Shown here: positions 1-8,043 of the stretch, piece after piece | Layout: each line of letters opens with the position of its first letter | How positions within the stretch are numbered: the stretch's first letter is position 1 | Assembly: GCA_017453465.1 (NCBI GenBank) | Contig: JAFTEV010000065.1 | Span: forward strand, 1-33,572 | DNA length: 33,572 nucleotides | From: Bacteroidaceae bacterium | GTDB taxonomy: Bacteria > Bacteroidota > Bacteroidia > Bacteroidales > Bacteroidaceae | Direction: 5' to 3' | The notes under the pieces: generated by a model | The model's database searches: none | Told to the model about the DNA's origin: nothing | Seen by the model: the letters and a program-made list of their open reading frames with translations, nothing else | Made by a program: the position numbers and the translations under genes

Positions 1-1
1 A

Positions 2-124
2 AAAAATCAGATGGTTGTAGATTCGGTCGCTGGAGGTTTGGATGAAATGGAAACGCCGTACCCCTATACGAGATTACAGTTAAACGGAGTCTCAGTTAGC
101 ATCGCTAATGAGATGTGGACATAA
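2..124 (+). CDS. Possible 3' end of a gene cut by the window edge
   Basis: A frame is open from the left edge to a TAA at 122-124. It would encode about 40 residues ending in LNGVSVSIANEMWT. Codon use is unremarkable and the stop lies 33 bases before the MgtC-type gene. I recognise no family. An open frame of this length can arise by chance, so this is a weak call; the sequence upstream of the window would settle it. Confidence 0.22.
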   Translation, partial: KNQMVVDSVAGGLDEMETPYPYTRLQLNGVSVSIANEMWT

Positions 125-157
125 TCGCTGAATAGTTACTTTTAAATTCCCTCTATT

Positions 158-877
158 ATGCTTGACTACATCCTCGAACAAATCAACGCCCCCGGCATCA
201 ACACCATTGGTTCCATCTTCAAGCTGCTGCTCAGCCTCACCCTCGGCGCTACTGTTGGCCTGGAGCGTCGTCACAAAGGCCAGATAGCCGGAATGCGCAC
301 CTTCGCCCTCATCACGATGGGCGCAGCCCTGGCCATGATTCTCTCCCTCTACATCCCTCAGCACTATTTCGGTATGACCAAGAACGGCGACCCGGAGCGC
401 ATAGCCGCCCAGGTCATTTCGGGTATAGGCTTTCTTGGAGCCGGAGCCATCATCCAGATGAAAGGCTCGGTGCGTGGACTCACTACGGCAGCTGGCATTT
501 GGGTCTCCGCCTGTATCGGACTCACCGTGGGGGCAGGACTCTACCTCGTCTCCATCGTAGCCTGTGCCACCATCATCTTCGTGTTGCTCACATTTGAACT
601 GTGCGAAAAGCACCTCTTCCGTGGCGGCGAAATGAAGATTGTCCGCCTGAAGGTCGGCAAGATACTCACCGATGCCGACACCTACCGCGACAGCTTCCGC
701 GCCTTCCGCGTACACATCTCCGACGAATACCTGCGCTACGACTACACTCACGACACCACCATCATCAACTTCATGGTGCGCAGCAACAGCGCGACCGACT
801 TCATCGGACTCTTCAACGACCTCCACGCCAAAGGCAACGTCCTCTCGCTCACCCTCACCAACGAAATGAACAACTAA
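158..877 (+). CDS. MgtC/SapB family inner-membrane protein
   Basis: This 239-residue protein has the signature of the MgtC/SapB family. Residues 1-150 hold several hydrophobic segments with the conserved strings LGATVGLERR, GMRTFALI, ISGIGFLGAGAI and GLTTAAGIWVSACIGL. Residues 155-239 form a soluble C-terminal domain of the small alpha/beta type seen in the longer family members. MgtC proteins are membrane proteins linked to growth at low magnesium and, in pathogens, to inhibition of the F-type ATPase; many Bacteroidales homologues are uncharacterised, so the physiological role here is inferred only from family. The ATG at 158 is followed immediately by the first amphipathic and hydrophobic stretch. 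No perfect TAnnTTTG promoter was found upstream; TACTTTTA at about 137-144 is the nearest match. A strong terminator follows the stop, so the gene appears to be transcribed alone or as the last gene of a unit starting outside the window. Confidence 0.9.
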   Translation: MLDYILEQINAPGINTIGSIFKLLLSLTLGATVGLERRHKGQIAGMRTFALITMGAALAMILSLYIPQHYFGMTKNGDPERIAAQVISGIGFLGAGAIIQMKGSVRGLTTAAGIWVSACIGLTVGAGLYLVSIVACATIIFVLLTFELCEKHLFRGGEMKIVRLKVGKILTDADTYRDSFRAFRVHISDEYLRYDYTHDTTIINFMVRSNSATDFIGLFNDLHAKGNVLSLTLTNEMNN

Positions 878-895
878 ACTCATCCTTAAAACAGA

Positions 896-927
896 ACAGC
901 CCCCACGCATCACTGCGGAGGGGCTGT
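896..927 (+). terminator. Rho-independent terminator after the MgtC-type gene
   Basis: ACAGCCCC (896-903) pairs with GGGGCTGT (920-927). An inner CGCA/TGCG stem (906-909 with 914-917) extends the hairpin. The following bases are A/T-rich. It lies 19 bases after the MgtC-type stop codon. Confidence 0.8.
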
Positions 928-1040
928 ACACTTATTTATAATTAACTTCATGCGCCATGTATTTCGCAACACGTCTCTTGGCGCCATTAACTCAATTTAC
1001 TTGCATAAACGAAAATCAAGAAATGCAAGTAAGCTGTACA

Positions 1041-1077
1041 GAGCGGTGCACGGAAGCGCGAACTTCCTGCACCGCTC
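1041..1077 (-). terminator. Bidirectional-looking terminator hairpin after the 59-aa gene
   Basis: GAGCGGTGCA (1041-1050) pairs with TGCACCGCTC (1068-1077), extended inward by GGAAG/CTTCC. It sits 10 bases beyond the stop of the small minus-strand gene. A second hairpin lies next to it: TTACTTGCAT (997-1006) pairs with ATGCAAGTAA (1023-1032). The T-rich side of the main hairpin is on the plus strand, so it may serve both directions. Confidence 0.65.
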
Positions 1078-1086
1078 TTGTATTGT

Positions 1087-1266
1087 TTACCAGAGGTCGC
1101 CAAAGGTTGGTTCATTCTCTGGCTCGTAGTCACCACGGTATTTAGAATCCATTCCTGCGCTCTGTTGAGCAGCAGTGCTTGATGTTCCCAGTGGAGATTG
1201 TGCAATCATTGATTCAACCAGAATCTTTTCAACGAAGATTTCAGGCTTTTGATATGTCTTTTTCAT
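1087..1266 (-). CDS. Small 59-aa protein of the MKKxYxKP type
   Basis: An ATG at 1266 opens a 59-codon frame ending in TAA at 1087-1089. The product starts MKKTYQKPEIFVEKILVE, continues with SMIAQSPLGTSS and a Gln/Ala-rich stretch, and ends in an acidic tail, NEPTFGDLW. Short Bacteroidales proteins with a leading MKKxYxKP, a central hydrophobic strip and an acidic aromatic C-terminus are common and uncharacterised; some resemble leader-bearing peptide precursors. The gene begins 41 bases after the stop of the 1375-aa secreted protein, on the same strand and with no terminator between them, so the two are probably co-transcribed. A strong hairpin follows it. There is no classical signal peptide. 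Function is unknown. The frame is supported by its clean start, its composition and the downstream terminator. Confidence 0.72.
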   Translation of the reverse strand: MKKTYQKPEIFVEKILVESMIAQSPLGTSSTAAQQSAGMDSKYRGDYEPENEPTFGDLW

Positions 1267-1307
1267 ATTTATACTTGTTTTAATCGTTTAGAATTTGATT
1301 AACTCTT

Positions 1308-4300
1308 TTACTTCACGAAGACCTTCTTCACTTCGCCGTTCATCAGCTTCACGATGTTGATGCCCTTCTGCAAACTCTGAATCTTGGCACCACCCAGAGT
1401 ATAGATAGCCTCTACTTCGCCCTGTGTCAGTGCAGCGATTGTAGCGATTGCAGTTGCATCTTCACCCTCGAAGTAGAGTGCACGTGCCTTTGCACTACCA
1501 CCTGTTGCAGAATATGTGAGGTAAGCGCGGTATGGAGTAGCTGTGAAGTCACTCTCTACAGCGTAGAAAGCTTGCTTGTCGCCCTGTGTCTGAAGCACGT
1601 AGTTGTTAGCACTGCCAGCAATTGTAGCTTCTGTGTAAACACCTGTGAGCAGACCAACCTTGTAGCTGGTTTCACTTGATGCATTAACGCCAGAGAAAGT
1701 TTTTTCGACTTTATCTTCATTACTATTATAAAGAACAACAGGAGTGTTAGCTGGAATAGTATTATCAACAGTTTCCAATGTGAGAATGTCACTTTCAACA
1801 GCTGTAACCTTGGATGCAGTTACACCAGTAGGAATGTCAACATCGAATGGAGCAATAAATGTACCATACTTGCCAGCCTTTACGGTCATAGTAACTTCTG
1901 TTTCAGGTTCAGTGAAGAGCTTCAGGTTAGAGATTACCACAGTGTGGGTGTTGGTGTCGTCACCAGGAGTCTGGAAGTTGATGACATAGTTGCCGGCGGC
2001 ATCTGTCTTGAACAGAATGTTGAACTGCTGTGGAGCACTATCAGCATTGTCTGCACGAACCTCTGTAGTGTACTGCTGGTTTACGGCTTCAAATCCTTCT
2101 GGACCTGTAACGTTCAGACGCAGCGGCTTGCCTGTAGAACCCCAACCAGCAAAGTCAACAGTTACACGGTAATAAGTATCAGCTTTCAGAGGCATAGTAT
2201 AGCCCTCTGTATCACCATAGTAGTACATAGAACCACGGTTGCTGTATGTACCATCAAAGCGCAGATACATACCGGAGTTAGTTTCATTGAATTCAGAAAG
2301 TCTTTCATCGCCAACGAAAGCACGAGCATGATAGTCACCACCGAGCGTGTTATTTGACATTCTCCAACCTGCAGGAGCACCATTGTTAGTAGCAGCAGCA
2401 AATGTTCCGTCGTAGATGGCATTTACTTCTTCGGTATTAGCCGTCCATGTAGCAGAAGTCAAGGCAGTGGTAGCAGCCTGAACAGCACTTTGGGCATTGT
2501 TTGCATCTTGGTCAATAGCCTTAGCAGCAGCAAGAGCAGTAATTGCAGCGGCATTTACATAAGGAGCATATTCATCCTTCTGGAAGCCCAGAGTCTTTGT
2601 TGCAGCCTCGGTTTCAGCATTTTCAATGGCTGTATTCAAAGCCGCATAGTCTTCAGCAGTGGCAAATGGCTCATAGCTGATTTCCATACAATCAATAAAG
2701 AGGTGGGGAGCACCTGCATTACCAGCATTGCCAAATGTATAGCCCAATGAAAGCTTGCCGTATGTTTCACTATCCAAATTGAACGAAATACTTTCGTTTG
2801 TCCAGCTACCTACAGCATAGCTTGTTGTGGCAGCAAGATGCTCTGTTCCATTATCTTCAATAAAACCAATAAGGTTCTTCGTAACAGCAGTTGTACCTGC
2901 CTGATTATAGACTGGCAATGTAATAGTATAGCATCCTGCTGGAGCCAGAACATTCTGAGTATATTGAGATGTAGTACTCCAAACAGCTTCAATACCTAAT
3001 GTGTAACCATTAGTTCCTTCAGGTCCTGTAGTTGGAACAGTATTGGTTGCGCTACCAAGGCCTAATCCTGAGTTATATTCAAAAACAGCTGCTGCACGTG
3101 CATCGCCGTTGGCAACGATTGTCCAACCTGTTACTTCTTGCATCTGTGCCTTGCCTGTACCCTTATCCTTGTCATAAGTTACCACATTTGTAGTAGCTAC
3201 AGGTCCCTCTGCAAAGTCAAGGTTGGCAGCCTCAGTAATCAGCGGTGCAGTAACTGTAACTGCGCAAATAGCTGAAACCTCTGCATCCAGTGTGCTTGTG
3301 ACAGTGATGTTAGCAGTACCATAGCCAACAGCAGTTACGACACCATTAGCAACAGTTGCTACTGCCTCATTGTCTGATGTCCAAGTGACAGTCTGAGTTG
3401 CATCTTCGGGAGTGAATGTCGGAGTCAGGGTAAGAGTGTTGCCCTTGAAGATTGTAGCCGTTTCGCTCATTGCAATAGCTGTTGGAACAATAGCTGCTTC
3501 CTCTTCTGTCAGGTCGCGTACCTTTGTGTAGCTGATGTTCTTGAAGCTGAGCCAAGAGATATTGTTGTCGGCAGCAATGACAAAGTTGAGGTTCAGCGTG
3601 CCGTCTTTAACAAGACCCTGAGCTGTGTAGTTTTCAAGCTGGAACTGGCTTGTGCCAATCTGAGTGCCTTCGGTAACATCCACAGCCTCGCCGCCGTTTA
3701 CGTTGATAGTGATACCTGTTGCATCAGTTGCAGTAGTTCCATTCTTTGCACGTACACGTACCCAAGCGGAAACAGAGTAGAGACCGTTCTCAAGACCTGT
3801 CAGTTGACCTGAGGTTGTACTTTCAGTAAGGCTATTTGCGTCAGCTGTCCAATTTTGGAAGAAGGGAACGAGGAAGTTACTCCCGTCAGTTACGCCCTCT
3901 ATGCTCCAGTCATTATATTCCGAGCCAGTCCATGCGCTCTGCATATAAGCCTCTGCAGCAGTAAAGTTTTCGTTAGAATGAGCAGCGTGCCAGCCTACAG
4001 CAACAACACCCAAAGTAGTTGCAGCGACAGAAGCCTCGTCATTTGAAAGAGTACCAGCCTCATAAGGTGTCTTGATAGCAGCAATTGCCTCTGCAAATGT
4101 TGTTGCAGCAGCTGTTGTAACGAAATTATGTTTCGTCTGTAAAGCCTCTGCATCTGCTATGGCACTTGTAGCTTTAGCATAAGCAGCAATAGATGTATTT
4201 GCATTTGTCGTAGCATTCCCTAAAGCACTTGTGGCTTCAAGAAGAGCATCCTTGTCGGTTGTATCGACTCCTATGCCATAGTTTGACAATGCTGATTGTA

Positions 4301-5435
4301 AAGCTGAAAGTGCAGCGCCAAACATGGGAGCACTTTGGTCAATAGCCTCAGCTGCTGTAACAGCTTCATTGTATGCATCCACATAGATTGAGAGGTCTTC
4401 TCCATAGTAGTAGAGCTTGAAATTGTCGGCAACAATCCAGCCTGTTGACTGGTCAATACCTATAGTCAGAGTGTTGTTTGTTACAACAATATTATCTGCG
4501 GTCAGCGTGTTACCTTCTACCTCACTTGACATAGTGTTGTAATTGCTTGCACTGGCTTCAGCAGAAACAGTACTACTGCTAACTTTTGAACTTCCTGTTC
4601 CAAAAACATAAGCGGCTTTAGTAGCACCAGGGCCAGAAATGAGGTCGGCAGTTACACGATATTTACCATTAGGAACGCCACTCAGTTCCTGTTTAACAAC
4701 GACATCAGTTGCATTCCATGATTCGAGAGTCTGTTGACCCCATTGCTGGTTTCCCCAGGAGCCAGAGCGAGCCCAACCGCCCCAGTCGCCAGACCAATTC
4801 GCATTTTGAATCCAAGCAGTTGCATCATAAGGTGTACTTTCTGATGCACTTGATGCTTCGGTTTGGCGTGCAACTATGAGCGCAGCGTCATACGTTGTTT
4901 TAGCGATTGAATAGATGTAAAAACCAGGGGCATTACTTGCAGCTTTATTTGCAGCAATGTTTTCACCATCAGAGGCGACAGCAGCACCATTATCATTCCA
5001 ATGGCCGACGAAGTCGTTACGCCCATTAGCTGTTAATGAATATTTGCCGTCGTTTAGTGCAAACGTGAAAGTTGTACTTCCTATAGCACCAGTCATTGAA
5101 GTGTTCCAACCATCTGCTTGGATAAAATAGGAACCTGTTGAATAGCTTTTGAGCGCAAAAGTGTTGTCACTGCCTTCAAGAATCCAGACAAAAGAGGGAT
5201 TTGCAACAGGGTCTGCAATCGTCTTATAGCAAGGACGATAGTGTGATGCGTCATTGGACATTACATAAGCAGATGAGTTGGCATCCACAAAAATGTAATA
5301 ATTGTCACTTGTTGCCGCAATTGAACTTACTTGTGTCCAGCCAGCCGACTCAAGGTCATTGGTGGTGTACGTCTGAGCCTTACTCCCCAGCGCACCGACG
5401 GCCACGAGTGCCGCCAAAAGTAGTTTTCGTTTCAT
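1308..5435 (-). CDS. 1375-aa secreted multidomain protein with Ig-like and jelly-roll-like regions
   Basis: Residues 1-20 are a signal peptide (MKRKLLLAALVAVGALGSKAQ) ending in a type I cleavage site. Residues 25-190 form an aromatic-rich beta domain. Residues 205-345 look like a jelly-roll carbohydrate-binding module (NWSGDWGGWARSGSW followed by beta strands). Residues 350-475 are Ala-rich helices resembling FIVAR-type spacers. Residues 500-640 form another beta domain, and 650-730 are a BIG2-type bacterial Ig domain (TFTPEDATQTVTWTSDNEAV). Residues 925-1005 are again helical, and 1008-1180 form a further jelly-roll-like domain. The last 35 residues (IYTLGGAKIQSL, then KGINIVKLMNG and KKVFVK) match the short C-terminal tail of many Prevotella exported proteins and resemble a type IX sorting tail. 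No catalytic motif was found, so a surface adhesin or carbohydrate-binding role is inference. A long leader RNA precedes it. Confidence 0.85.
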   Translation of the reverse strand: MKRKLLLAALVAVGALGSKAQTYTTNDLESAGWTQVSSIAATSDNYYIFVDANSSAYVMSNDASHYRPCYKTIADPVANPSFVWILEGSDNTFALKSYSTGSYFIQADGWNTSMTGAIGSTTFTFALNDGKYSLTANGRNDFVGHWNDNGAAVASDGENIAANKAASNAPGFYIYSIAKTTYDAALIVARQTEASSASESTPYDATAWIQNANWSGDWGGWARSGSWGNQQWGQQTLESWNATDVVVKQELSGVPNGKYRVTADLISGPGATKAAYVFGTGSSKVSSSTVSAEASASNYNTMSSEVEGNTLTADNIVVTNNTLTIGIDQSTGWIVADNFKLYYYGEDLSIYVDAYNEAVTAAEAIDQSAPMFGAALSALQSALSNYGIGVDTTDKDALLEATSALGNATTNANTSIAAYAKATSAIADAEALQTKHNFVTTAAATTFAEAIAAIKTPYEAGTLSNDEASVAATTLGVVAVGWHAAHSNENFTAAEAYMQSAWTGSEYNDWSIEGVTDGSNFLVPFFQNWTADANSLTESTTSGQLTGLENGLYSVSAWVRVRAKNGTTATDATGITINVNGGEAVDVTEGTQIGTSQFQLENYTAQGLVKDGTLNLNFVIAADNNISWLSFKNISYTKVRDLTEEEAAIVPTAIAMSETATIFKGNTLTLTPTFTPEDATQTVTWTSDNEAVATVANGVVTAVGYGTANITVTSTLDAEVSAICAVTVTAPLITEAANLDFAEGPVATTNVVTYDKDKGTGKAQMQEVTGWTIVANGDARAAAVFEYNSGLGLGSATNTVPTTGPEGTNGYTLGIEAVWSTTSQYTQNVLAPAGCYTITLPVYNQAGTTAVTKNLIGFIEDNGTEHLAATTSYAVGSWTNESISFNLDSETYGKLSLGYTFGNAGNAGAPHLFIDCMEISYEPFATAEDYAALNTAIENAETEAATKTLGFQKDEYAPYVNAAAITALAAAKAIDQDANNAQSAVQAATTALTSATWTANTEEVNAIYDGTFAAATNNGAPAGWRMSNNTLGGDYHARAFVGDERLSEFNETNSGMYLRFDGTYSNRGSMYYYGDTEGYTMPLKADTYYRVTVDFAGWGSTGKPLRLNVTGPEGFEAVNQQYTTEVRADNADSAPQQFNILFKTDAAGNYVINFQTPGDDTNTHTVVISNLKLFTEPETEVTMTVKAGKYGTFIAPFDVDIPTGVTASKVTAVESDILTLETVDNTIPANTPVVLYNSNEDKVEKTFSGVNASSETSYKVGLLTGVYTEATIAGSANNYVLQTQGDKQAFYAVESDFTATPYRAYLTYSATGGSAKARALYFEGEDATAIATIAALTQGEVEAIYTLGGAKIQSLQKGINIVKLMNGEVKKVFVK

Positions 5436-5995
5436 AAAAACTAAATTTAAAGATTAATAATAAAGTTAATTGTGTATGTTTTTGTTGTTAATTAGCTTAG
5501 GTAATCAATGTTGTTGTTCATTCAGGGTCTTAGGCAGTTCTGTTATGTGTTGGGGGGAGGGTACAGGCAAACAGCAAAGGGTAGAGCGAGTTCTGAGGGG
5601 AACCGTCCTGTAGGCATCTTCTGTCTGCCCAATGAAACATTTGATATGGGGATATAAAAAATGTGGGAACAACCCTACTCGTCCCACTTCTTGAGGTCTT
5701 CACATTACCCGACACTGTTGAACGAGCAACGAAGACCCACACTTAATGATGTATTGCAACACATATAGATACACTATTAGGCGTAATTCCCCCTTTCATG
5801 GGGATTACTACCCGCACAGATACACCAAATGTGTATAAATCATCATCAATAGTGGCCCTTATCGTTGCGTGTCCGATGACAGTGTCAGAAAGTTGTGAAG
5901 TTTCAAGAAGTCATTGAACAAGCGTGATAAACGCCTATTTTATGTAGTATCCTCAGTAGATGCAGGCCCTCCGGCGAGCATAGTTGCCTGATTCA
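5436..5995 (-). ncRNA. Long structured 5' leader RNA of the 1375-aa protein gene
   Basis: A perfect promoter ends at 6002, so transcription should start near 5995, about 560 nt upstream of the ATG at 5435. The leader contains several complementary pairs. CACTATT (5848-5854, minus strand) pairs with AATAGTG (5772-5778) and encloses two hairpins: ATACAC/GTGTAT (5831-5836 with 5820-5825) and GTAATCCCC with its partner (5783-5808). GGTCTTC (5731-5737) pairs with GAAGACC (5695-5701). GTGGGA (5682-5687) pairs with TCCCAC (5663-5668). No convincing frame occupies the stretch. A cis-regulatory leader or a separately processed small RNA are both possible; I do not recognise a known riboswitch class. 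Confidence 0.55.
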
Positions 5996-6001
5996 ACGCC
6001 G

Positions 6002-6032
6002 CAAATGTACGGACTTTTTATGTCTTGTCAAA
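6002..6032 (-). promoter_or_regulatory. Consensus Bacteroidetes promoter for the leader RNA and 1375-aa gene
   Basis: On the minus strand TTTG (6029-6032) is separated by exactly 19 bases from TACATTTG (6002-6009). This is the full TTTG-N19-TAnnTTTG consensus. Confidence 0.8.
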
Positions 6033-6071
6033 ACTTTTTTCTGTTTTTTTTTGTTTTCTTGAAGGGCTTCA

Positions 6072-6111
6072 CAGAAATTGAGACAAATGGAATCAGAAAT
6101 TGAGACAAATG
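6072..6111. repeat. Two-unit direct repeat with 22-bp period
   Basis: CAGAAATTGAGACAAATG occurs perfectly at 6072-6089 and 6094-6111, giving a period of 22 bp. It lies in the non-coding gap just upstream of the leader promoter. The rest of the gap from 6033 to 6420 holds only this repeat and the palindrome at 6176-6284; no gene is seen. Confidence 0.85.
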
Positions 6112-6175
6112 TTTGCTGCGCTATTTCTCTTAGTAACCGTTAAAAAATAACTTGGAACATTTTATTTACGTTTGG

Positions 6176-6284
6176 CGAAAACAAAAAAACAAAAGAAAAC
6201 AAGAAAAAAACGAAGTTATCCAAGGTTGGTAGGGGGTATCCAATCTTAATTTGTTTTTTCTTGTTTTCTTTTGTTTTTTAAAGC
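6176..6284 (+). repeat. Palindromic A-rich/T-rich repeat, copy 1
   Basis: An A-rich arm built on AAAAGAAAACAAGAAAAAA pairs with a T-rich arm built on TTTTTTCTTGTTTTCTTTTG. The core between them contains CGAAGTTATCCA and GGTATCCAATCTTAATTTG, shared closely with copy 2 (opposite orientation) and more loosely with copy 3. As RNA it would fold into a long A/U hairpin ending in U residues in either direction. It may therefore terminate the leuS/yitT-rdgB transcript, whose stop lies at 6421. Confidence 0.8.
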
Positions 6285-6420
6285 CCGCGACTGCGGTTAA
6301 ATCATCCCAAGTTGTTTTTTTATTGTCACTTAATAAATGAATCAATTTGTCGTAATTTCTGTGAGGATTTTTTTCGGGAAAGAGTCAACATTTGAGGAGA
6401 TTTCTTTCCCCGACTTCCTT

Positions 6421-8043
6421 TTACTGCATCTTTTCCAGGAAATCTTTCAGCTTGTTCACGGCGATGGCGCGTTGGCTGATGTGGTTCTTGGTGTCGATGC
6501 CCAGCTCTTGGTAGGTCTTGGTCTGGCCTTGGGGGATGAAGACGCTGTCGTAGAAGAAGGTGTCGGCGGGGTCGCCGTAGGGGACTTCGGCTATGGTGCC
6601 GTCAAGATGGCCGTCGAAGGTGTGAGTGTCACACTTGGCAGGGTCTTCGTAGTCGCCTGTGATGAAGGCTACGACCGTGTGGAGGCTGGCCGAGCGGTCT
6701 TTGCCCCGGAGGTCGCTGAGTAGCTTGGCGATGTTGGCTGCTGTGGTGTTCTGGCGGCCAGCAGCGGCCTTCTGCTGGGTGTGCAGGATGCTGAACATTT
6801 CCTTCGACACCTCTTCGTCGTAAGTTTCCATCGTGCTCTGAGGTTGGGTGGGGGCAGCGTAGTTGGACGAATGGATGCCGGGCAGTCCGCCCAGGGCGGG
6901 ACATTCCAGTGCGGTGTCGTCGGCAATGCAGTCGAAGCCGAAGTAGCGTTTCACGAAGCGGGCTTTCAGCAGGGCGTTGCCCTGGATGGTGCTGGCACGC
7001 TCCGGGATGTCGATGTGGCAGCCGATGTCGGCCAGCGAGCGGATTTCGTACTGGTCGCCCATGATGGCCCGCACCTCGGCCAGTTTGTGCTGGCTGTTGC
7101 TGGCAAAGACCAGGATGCGCTTCTTCTTCTGCTTCTTGTCTTCTGTCACCTTGATTTTGTCGAAGCCCTCGCCCCACACGCCGCTGGCGTTGCTCATGCT
7201 GACAAAGGCGTAGGGGTCGATGTTCTTGATCATGCGGAGCATCATGGCCTGTTCGCGCTTGCGGATGATGCTGATGATGACCTTGCGCTCGGTGTGCGTG
7301 TACCAGCCTTCGCCTTCGAGCAAGGTCACGCCGTGGTGTGTCTGATTGATGGCGTTGGCGATGGGGGCGGGGTTGCGCGAGAAGATGAGGAACTGCACGG
7401 ACTGGTGTCGGCGGTCCATGCAGTAGTCGAGCGTGACGGAGCAGAGCACGAGCATGACGTAGCCGTAGATGACGCGGAACCAGTCGTGGAACACGAAGTA
7501 GCAGCTGGAGATGACAATGATGTCGCACACCATGATGACGGTGCCGAGCGACATATTGCGGTATTTGTTCACGATGGCGGCGATGATGTCGGTGCCGCCC
7601 GTCGAGCCGTTGTTTTCGAAGCAGAACGTGAGGCCCACGCCCTCGGCGATGGCACCCAGCACACAGGCCATGAAGTGGGCTTCGGGCCCCATGAGCTTGG
7701 GCAGAATCATGTGTCCGGGGTTGTCGGGGTCGGGCACTTCGAGCAGTCGCTGCAGCAGCCAGAGGAAGAAGGTCATGGTGCCCACGCCCCAAATGGTCTT
7801 CAGGCAGAACTTCAGTCCCAGCACCTTGACGGCTGCGATGAGCAGGCAGATGTTGATGATGACGTAGGAGTACTGAATCTCAAAGCCTGTGACGTAGTAG
7901 ATGATGGCCGAGATGCCCGACACGCCGCCCGACGTGAGTCCGTAGGGCAACATGCAGAGCGTCACGCCGAAGGAGTAGAGGAAGATGCCAAAGGCGATGA
8001 AGAAATAGTCTTTGGCTTCTTGCAGCAAGAGTTTGCGGGTCAT
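6421..8043 (-). CDS. Fusion of YitT-type membrane protein and RdgB/HAM1-type NTP pyrophosphatase
   Basis: Residues 1-305 are a YitT/DUF161 family membrane protein: about six hydrophobic segments, with [13 protein letters not shown] near residue 35, [13 protein letters not shown] near 145, and a C-terminal soluble DUF2179-like domain ending [12 protein letters not shown]. After a Lys-rich linker, residues 306-540 are a HAM1/RdgB domain ([35 protein letters not shown]). That family hydrolyses non-canonical purine nucleotides such as ITP, dITP and XTP. The domain is divergent. DDTAL replaces the usual [17 protein letters not shown] replaces the usual GFGYDPxF. NHISQRA replaces the usual xxISHRA. 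There is also an insertion around residues 395-440. Activity is therefore uncertain. The ATG overlaps the leuS stop as ATGA, implying translational coupling. The two halves are normally separate proteins; here they share one uninterrupted frame. Confidence 0.85.
   Translation of the reverse strand: MTRKLLLQEAKDYFFIAFGIFLYSFGVTLCMLPYGLTSGGVSGISAIIYYVTGFEIQYSYVIINICLLIAAVKVLGLKFCLKTIWGVGTMTFFLWLLQRLLEVPDPDNPGHMILPKLMGPEAHFMACVLGAIAEGVGLTFCFENNGSTGGTDIIAAIVNKYRNMSLGTVIMVCDIIVISSCYFVFHDWFRVIYGYVMLVLCSVTLDYCMDRRHQSVQFLIFSRNPAPIANAINQTHHGVTLLEGEGWYTHTERKVIISIIRKREQAMMLRMIKNIDPYAFVSMSNASGVWGEGFDKIKVTEDKKQKKKRILVFASNSQHKLAEVRAIMGDQYEIRSLADIGCHIDIPERASTIQGNALLKARFVKRYFGFDCIADDTALECPALGGLPGIHSSNYAAPTQPQSTMETYDEEVSKEMFSILHTQQKAAAGRQNTTAANIAKLLSDLRGKDRSASLHTVVAFITGDYEDPAKCDTHTFDGHLDGTIAEVPYGDPADTFFYDSVFIPQGQTKTYQELGIDTKNHISQRAIAVNKLKDFLEKMQ

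Noticed and set aside
92-931. Minus-strand frame covering the MgtC-type gene
   Set aside because: An acidic, His-rich shadow translation; the plus-strand frame has clear family motifs and a terminator.
5505-5742. Minus-strand frames of 60-70 codons in the long leader
   Set aside because: They overlap each other in different frames, lack a ribosome site and lie over the predicted stems. The RNA structure is the better explanation, though a leader peptide cannot be excluded.
6375-6412. CGGGAAAG/CTTTCCCCG hairpin as terminator of the YitT-RdgB gene
   Set aside because: On the minus strand it is followed by A residues, not T residues, so it is a poor intrinsic terminator for that gene; palindrome copy 1 further on is a better candidate.
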